Source of the DNA: Dirofilaria immitis
Taxonomy: Eukaryota > Nematoda > Chromadorea > Rhabditida > Onchocercidae
NCBI GenBank assembly: GCA_024305405.1
Contig: JAKNDB010000092.1
Location: 2,573,501 to 2,637,500, forward strand
Reading direction: 5' to 3'
DNA length: 64,000 nucleotides
Shown: positions 62,680 to 64,000 of the stretch, piece by piece
How positions within the stretch are numbered: position 1 is the first letter of the stretch
How the letters are laid out: every line of letters starts with the position of its first letter
Notes under the pieces: model-generated
What the model was told of the DNA's origin: nothing
Database searches by the model: none
What the model saw: the letters and a program-made list of their open reading frames with translations, nothing else
Program-made: the position numbers and the translations under genes

Positions 62680-64000
62680 CATTTTAACATCCTAGTATGA
62701 AATTGAATCGTTAATAGCAGCGGCAATAAATAAGTTATTCCCAATTTCGTCACATAACTTAGATCGAGTAAAGTTAGTAAGGAGACAAAGCATAGCAATT
62801 ATATCAAAACTAAACAAGTTCACCACTGCTCTTCTTTACTAACTAAAATCCAAATGTTATTTCCAGAAGAGAAAGAATAAGCTCCTGTTGATTATCAATA
62901 AAAGAGAGTGTGTTTGGTGATTGGTATGTTTCCTTGAAAGAATTCTATCACAAATGTAAACTTTCACGACGCTCTTGTCTAATCAGCAGTGACAAAGGAA
63001 AGGACAGTTTTTTAACTACAAACAACAATATAATAACTTGATGAACTATATGTAGTTGACCACCAATTTCAAAAATAACGCAGACAACTGCGTTATTTTT
63101 GAAATAATGAATCAGTGAATCAATAGAAATCGACAGAAATCATTTGCTACAACTTAACATATTGTGAAGAATAAAGAATCGATAAATCGGTCATCAAATT
63201 AGAAGGAATCACGCGAAATAATTGTTGCCAATAATGGATATTTACAAAAATCAAGGATTGTGAAGCCATTCTTCTATGATGATAAATTTAATTAACAGGT
63301 TTATGATTAGTCACAAACAATACAAATACTGAATGACAGATCAACAGGTAATAATTTCTCTTTATTATGTAATATTATATAATAAAAGACAGATAAGACT
63401 GACGAACGGTTAATTGAACATGATATAAGCCAATCTGGCTCCAACTTTGATGTCCAATGCATTAAGTCTAAACTTCAATCAAAAGTACTGTAAATATTAT
63501 TGCTTAGTAGAATAAGTATATGTAGCAATGAAAGCTTGAAAAAAAAAAAACAAAATTCTGAAAATTCATTCCTGAGTTAGCGTACAAAGTAATATTTAAC
63601 TAAATTCTTGAAAAATTTTGTCAAAATACACCTATTATCGATTGGTTGTTTGCCGTTTGATTCTTTTTAAAACTTATGTTCTGACCTCTGCAAATACTTT
63701 TAAACTTCAGACATTACAATTTAGTAATACCTCTAAAATACTGAAAAATGAACCAATAAATAATAGCAGTTCGGTAAAATTAATTTTTGAAATATGAAAT
63801 AAACATAACAAATTTGTCAAGATTGATAACATTGCAACTATTACATCAATCATCGCATGATAGATAATATAGGATTTAAATTGAAAAAACAATTTCTGGA
63901 TAAAGTTGAAGTAGAAGTAAAAACTAAAATCTGTGCAATTTATGGCTGGAATTAAGCCATCAGATGAAATTAGTTTCGGCTATTCTCATTGCTTTGTTCA
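62680..64000. other. AT-rich right end
   Basis: No coding signal beyond the hairpin at 63066-63105; the minus-strand frame at 63707-63892 looks like chance. Confidence 0.5.
63066..63105. repeat. Perfect 18-bp hairpin with 4-base loop
   Basis: Arms ATTTCAAAAATAACGCAG and its exact complement around ACAA. It is isolated from any gene I can support. It could be a foldback transposon relic or a structured RNA element, but no T-run or promoter context is evident. Confidence 0.85.

Noticed and set aside
1..64000. CRISPR arrays, bacterial operons, ribosome binding sites, rRNA or integrated phage
   Set aside because: The window is eukaryotic, with spliced genes throughout; no regularly spaced repeats or prokaryotic gene layout are present.

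Overview
The window is AT-rich, intron-rich eukaryotic DNA, best explained as a parasitic (spirurid or filarial type) nematode. Evidence: genes have short spliced exons with TTTCAG-type acceptors; likely spliced-leader acceptors sit just ahead of initiator ATGs; there is a CEH-14 (LHX3/4) LIM-homeodomain gene and a GLD-1/ASD-2-type STAR RNA-binding gene; and one BEL/Pao LTR retrotransposon is present. The species cannot be fixed from sequence alone.

Layout. (1) 1-5.9 kb, + strand: 3' part of a multi-exon gene whose C-terminal segments resemble the tail of Scribble; possible last exons lie at 6.5, 7.9, 9.0, 9.3 and 13.0 kb. (2) 14.4-21.7 kb, + strand: a complete seven-exon ceh-14 orthologue with a 4.8-kb first intron. 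(3) 22.65-23.66 kb, + strand: a possible two-exon small gene of unknown function, or an alternative 5' end of the next gene. (4) 24.1-26.6 kb, + strand: a nine-exon STAR/KH gene, with a possible alternative last exon at 30.2 kb. (5) 29.5-29.9 kb: a cluster of four simple repeats. (6) 31.8-32.9 kb, - strand: an intact three-exon gene for a small single-pass membrane protein that I do not recognise. (7) 33-44 kb: almost gene-free, with a 260-bp inverted repeat 2.8 kb apart. (8) 44.7-54.3 kb: decayed caspase-like segments, split by a BEL/Pao element (45,977-52,500, target duplication ACTAT) that lacks gag and protease and has a broken pol and an env-like ORF. (9) 56.2-60.65 kb, - strand: a six-exon SCHIP1 (schwannomin-interacting protein 1) homologue. 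(10) 60.7-64 kb: mostly non-coding, with a perfect 18-bp hairpin.

Two otherwise well-preserved host genes (STAR and SCHIP1) contain five single-base reading-frame breaks. Each would be repaired by one extra C or G next to an existing C or G, and with those bases all exon phases close exactly. This looks like residual homopolymer error in the assembly rather than biology.

The conserved genes are a cell-polarity scaffold, a neuronal transcription factor, an RNA-binding regulator and a FERM/Hippo-linked adaptor. They share no pathway visible here, and nothing indicates an operon. I found no convincing new biological system. The strongest leads are the caspase-like cluster interrupted by the retrotransposon, the retrotransposon's composite left end, the possible alternative ends of the STAR gene, and the unrecognised membrane protein.
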